Of a stretch of DNA of 7,082 bases, positions 5,384-7,082 are shown in pieces. A model generated the notes under the pieces. It was not told the DNA's origin, did not search any database, and was given only the letters and a program-made list of their open reading frames with translations. The stretch lies in assembly GCA_035697245.1 (NCBI GenBank), contig DASSDH010000026.1:1-7082 (forward strand), written 5' to 3'. Position 1 is the stretch's first letter. Every line of letters starts with the position of its first letter. The stretch comes from JACVRX01 sp035697245. GTDB taxonomy: Bacteria > Actinomycetota > Actinomycetes > Jiangellales > Jiangellaceae. A program made the translations under genes and the position numbers.

Positions 5384-5523
5384 CAGCCTCGGCGGACGTC
5401 CTCGCGCGAAATCTTGGCTTCCTGCTCATCGCCGTCATCGACCCAATGCACGAGCACGTGCGTGTCGGTCCACCGGTTCGCGGTGGCCGGCCACCACTCC
5501 TCGCCATCGGGTCGGAGGCGCAC
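5383..5523 (-). CDS. Very small protein (about 46 aa), possible SH3/Tudor-like beta barrel; start uncertain
   Basis: The frame ending at 5383 is protein-like over its last 46 codons: VRLRPDGEEWWPATANRW, then THVLVHWVDDGDEQEAKISR and EDVRRG. Paired tryptophans, short strands and an acidic turn are reminiscent of small SH3- or Tudor-like barrels, but this is pattern reading only. The frame stays open to an ATG at 5955, but the N-terminal half there is low-complexity and opposes protein-like sequence on the other strand, so I reject it. GTG at 5523 is the closest start; GTGs at 5622 and 5631 are alternatives. None has a good ribosome binding site. It lies upstream of, and in line with, the secreted-protein gene. 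No known family is recognised. Confidence 0.4.
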   Translation of the reverse strand: MRLRPDGEEWWPATANRWTDTHVLVHWVDDGDEQEAKISREDVRRG

Positions 5524-5658
5524 CGGCGCCGTCGCACCGTTTACTGGCCGTGGCTGCGCTGTGATGGAGGCGGCCTGCCGGGTGAGTTGGCTTCTCAGGT
5601 TCGTCTCAGTTGGCTCGGGCACACTGGGCACCAATGCGCGTCGGCAACTGCCGCCTAA

Positions 5659-6027
5659 CTCCTGGTAACCAACGGCCCCTCGTACGGAGACCCCAAATTG
5701 ATTCGCACCAGCCCCGCCGCCGCCGTGTGGATGGTGACCAAGGTCCCGACCCGCAGCAACGGAGTCAACTAGCACCCTTGCGCCGCCCGTGGGTGGCGGC
5801 GCGGTCTGCGTGTCCGCGGCGCCTACCTCCTGCCGTTTGACGGCGAAGACATTCCCGCGACCGGCCCCACCGGCATTCCGTACCGGCCGCCGCTGGACCC
5901 GGGCACGGTCGTCACCCGTTCCGGCGTGAGCTGGCGCGGCGGCACCGATCCTCACGTCGTGCTCGACACTCGCGCGGACGGGCTGTTGAAGCTCGCCAAG
6001 CCGGGCGGCGATGGCGGCCGCTACTAG
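5659..6027 (+). pseudogene. Probable decayed gene: protein-like frame interrupted by TAG at 5770 and ended by TAG at 6025
   Basis: One plus-strand frame gives two protein-like stretches with G/C-ending codons. The first (5659-5769) includes GPSYGDPKLIRTSPAAAVWM and KVPTRSNGVN, then stops at TAG 5770-5772. The second (5773-6024) includes GAYLLPFDGEDIPATGPTG, PYRPPLDPGTVVTR, GVSWRGGTDPHVVLDTRADG and LLKLAKPGGDGGRY, then stops at TAG 6025-6027. The second part has no start codon in frame near its beginning, so it looks like the C-terminal portion of a gene. The first could begin at TTG 5698, where GGAG lies 9 nt upstream. Truncation plus nonsense mutation is the simplest reading. A frame shift around 5770-5810 is also possible. 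No family is recognised. Confidence 0.4.
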
Positions 6028-6044
6028 CCGAAGATCCCCCGCGC

Positions 6045-6131
6045 ATGGGTGACCGTCATCGAGAACCCGACCCTCGCCGCACAGCCGACGACGGGCACGT
6101 CAACCGCAAGATCACTGAGAAGGCACTGTGA
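6045..6131 (+). CDS. Possible 28-codon leader ORF overlapping the next gene (GTGA)
   Basis: ATG 6045 opens 28 codons ending in a TGA (6129-6131) that overlaps the GTG start of the 157-residue gene by four bases. The second half (TADDGHVNRKITEKAL) has G/C-ending codons, but no ribosome binding site precedes the ATG. It may be a coupling leader, a relic of the decayed region upstream, or chance. Confidence 0.2.
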   Translation: MGDRHREPDPRRTADDGHVNRKITEKAL

Positions 6132-6601
6132 AGGAACTAGGAGCAATGGGCAGCAGCAGAAACACCATGTACGGCCGCGACGAGTCGGCATGGGGCGAGG
6201 CGCTCGACGCCGTGCTGCCGTTCCTCCAGGCGACCGCCCGCAACAAGGGCACGACCACATACACCGACGTCAACGACGTGGTGAAGCGCCACGGCCTGGC
6301 CGGGTTCGACTTCCACCGCGCCGCCGAACGCTACGCCGCCGGTTACCTCCTTCGGCTGGTCGTGCTGCGGGACCGTTCGGAGGAGGACTGGCAGCCAGGC
6401 GAAGGACTGATGATCTCCGCGCTGGTGCACTACCAGGGCGGCAGCGACCCCGGCCCCGGCTTCTACGCGCTGGCGCAGGAACTCAAGCTGCTCCACGAGG
6501 GCAGGCTCACCGCCGACGAGAAGATGACGTTCCACATCGGGCAGATCACCGCCGTGCAAGAGCACTACAACAGCGTGACGATCGGACTCGACATCCGATG
6601 A
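6128..6601 (+). CDS. Conserved-looking cytoplasmic protein of unknown function (157 aa), coupled to a nuclease gene
   Basis: The frame has strong G/C third-position bias and no signal peptide or membrane span. An N-terminal helical part (AWGEALDAVLPFLQATARNK, 21-40) is followed by TTTYTDVNDVVKRHGL (42-57), which resembles a small winged-helix segment. Then come GLMISALVHY (93-102) and PGPGFYALAQELKLL (108-122), which look like a conserved core, and a helical end. I recall similar 'mlSAlV...PG-GFy-LA' patterns in unnamed actinobacterial proteins but cannot assign a function. The start is either GTG 6128 (GAGAAGG 4 nt upstream) or ATG 6146 (AGGAG only 2 nt upstream). Its stop overlaps the thermonuclease start as ATGA, so the two are probably translated together. 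This suggests a related role, such as regulation or DNA handling, which is inference. Confidence 0.75.
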   Translation: MKELGAMGSSRNTMYGRDESAWGEALDAVLPFLQATARNKGTTTYTDVNDVVKRHGLAGFDFHRAAERYAAGYLLRLVVLRDRSEEDWQPGEGLMISALVHYQGGSDPGPGFYALAQELKLLHEGRLTADEKMTFHIGQITAVQEHYNSVTIGLDIR

Positions 6602-7082
6602 AGAAGCTGCTGCTTGCAATTCCCACTGTCCTGCTGTTCGTGCCGGCCTGCGGACAGGCCGTCGGTGTGGACATGCCGGCGGAGTCGTACACGCCACTGC
6701 CGACAGCAGGGTCGTCCACGCCACCGCCGATAGTGCTGGCCGTTGAGCCAGTCGACCCGCCAGTCGAGACAGCTGAGCCTCAGGGCGACGAGTTCGTTGT
6801 CACGTACGTCATCGATGGCGACACGATCGAGGTCAACACAGGCGAGCGAGTTCGTCTCATCGGAATCGACACGCTAGAGGAAGGCGAGTGCGGGTTTGAA
6901 GAGGCCTCGCAGCGCATGGAAAAGCTGACGCTGGGTGAGACAGTCACGCTGACACCAGGCGCTCAGGACGACGTTGACAGATACGGCCGTCTGCTGCGGT
7001 ACGTCGATGTGGGTGAAGTAGACGCGGGTGAAGTGATGCTCAGAGAGGGCGTTGCGATTCCGCGCTACAACTCGACAGATGG
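6598..7082 (+). CDS. Thermonuclease (SNase)-family lipoprotein, 3' end outside window
   Basis: The first 161 codons of a staphylococcal-nuclease-type enzyme are present. A lipoprotein signal (KKLLLAIPTVLLFVPAC, lipobox VPAC, C18) predicts export and membrane anchoring. Residues 19-63 form a proline- and acid-rich linker. The OB-fold domain begins near 66. VIDGDTIEV (71-79) carries the metal-binding aspartates. In RVRLIGIDTLE (84-94), R86, D91, T92 and E94 correspond to staphylococcal R35, D40, T41 and E43. DRYGRLLRYV (127-136) supplies R131, matching R87. All catalytic positions are therefore kept. The family cleaves DNA and RNA, usually with calcium. The ATG overlaps the previous stop by four bases. 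Codon choice (ACA, CCA, GTT, AGA, GCT) is less G/C-ending than in neighbouring genes, which may mean separate acquisition. Confidence 0.92.
   Translation, partial: MKKLLLAIPTVLLFVPACGQAVGVDMPAESYTPLPTAGSSTPPPIVLAVEPVDPPVETAEPQGDEFVVTYVIDGDTIEVNTGERVRLIGIDTLEEGECGFEEASQRMEKLTLGETVTLTPGAQDDVDRYGRLLRYVDVGEVDAGEVMLREGVAIPRYNSTD

Noticed and set aside
4577..5668. Plus-strand open frame of 363 codons spanning the secreted-protein gene
   Set aside because: No recognisable motif; the minus strand has a clear signal peptide, ribosome binding site and beta-rich protein in the same stretch.
5524..5955. N-terminal extension of the small leftward protein up to ATG 5955
   Set aside because: The translation is glycine/arginine-rich and opposes protein-like sequence on the plus strand (5659-6024), and no ribosome binding site supports it.
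6011..6052. ATG at 6011 giving a short frame MAAATSRRSPAHG
   Set aside because: Ends after 13 codons, with no ribosome binding site and no relation to neighbouring frames.
1..7082. tRNA, rRNA, CRISPR array, transposase or attachment site
   Set aside because: No tRNA-like arms with a GTTCGA loop in proper context, no regularly spaced repeats and no integrase or transposase motifs were seen in either strand.

Overview
The window is high-GC DNA. Its genes prefer G or C at the third codon position, and GTG starts and GGAGG-type ribosome binding sites are common. Together with the gene families present, this points to a chromosome of an actinobacterium (Actinomycetota). I cannot name a genus from the sequence.

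Positions 1-3007 hold a leftward (minus-strand) sugar or polyol catabolism cluster. In transcription order it has a zinc-dependent medium-chain dehydrogenase, a small P-loop kinase-like protein, a LacI-family repressor and an FGGY carbohydrate kinase that runs off the left edge. The last two overlap by four bases (ATGA). Between the P-loop gene and lacI there is a compact regulatory site. Two copies of the same palindrome (TGCCATCGATGGCA core) lie 44 bp apart, one over the -35 box and one just after the predicted transcription start. This suggests that the repressor controls itself and the FGGY kinase. The palindrome also shows that the longest possible lacI frame starts too early; the likely start is a GTG at 1157. 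The substrate cannot be fixed. The logic would be oxidation of a polyol or sugar acid, then phosphorylation.

Positions 3170-4479 are small, mostly independent genes: a YbjQ-family protein (minus) with a clear sigma-70-type promoter, a divergent ABM-type monooxygenase (plus), and a convergent 55-codon single-membrane-span protein (minus). A near-perfect 24-bp palindrome sits between the two convergent genes.

Positions 4597-5523 (minus) hold a secreted 170-residue protein of unknown function. It is flanked by two very short coding stretches that share a V-x-V-x-W-V-D-x-G-x-x-Q pattern. The leader of the secreted gene contains a long inverted repeat.

Positions 5659-7082 (plus) look like accessory DNA. 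A protein-like reading frame is cut by two TAG codons and is probably a decayed gene. It is followed by an unrecognised 157-residue protein that overlaps, by ATGA, a thermonuclease-type (SNase) lipoprotein whose 3' end is outside the window. I saw no tRNA, rRNA, CRISPR array or transposase. The best candidates for something undescribed are the coupled 157-residue protein/nuclease pair and the paired W-V-D mini-proteins. Neither can be called a new system from this sequence alone.
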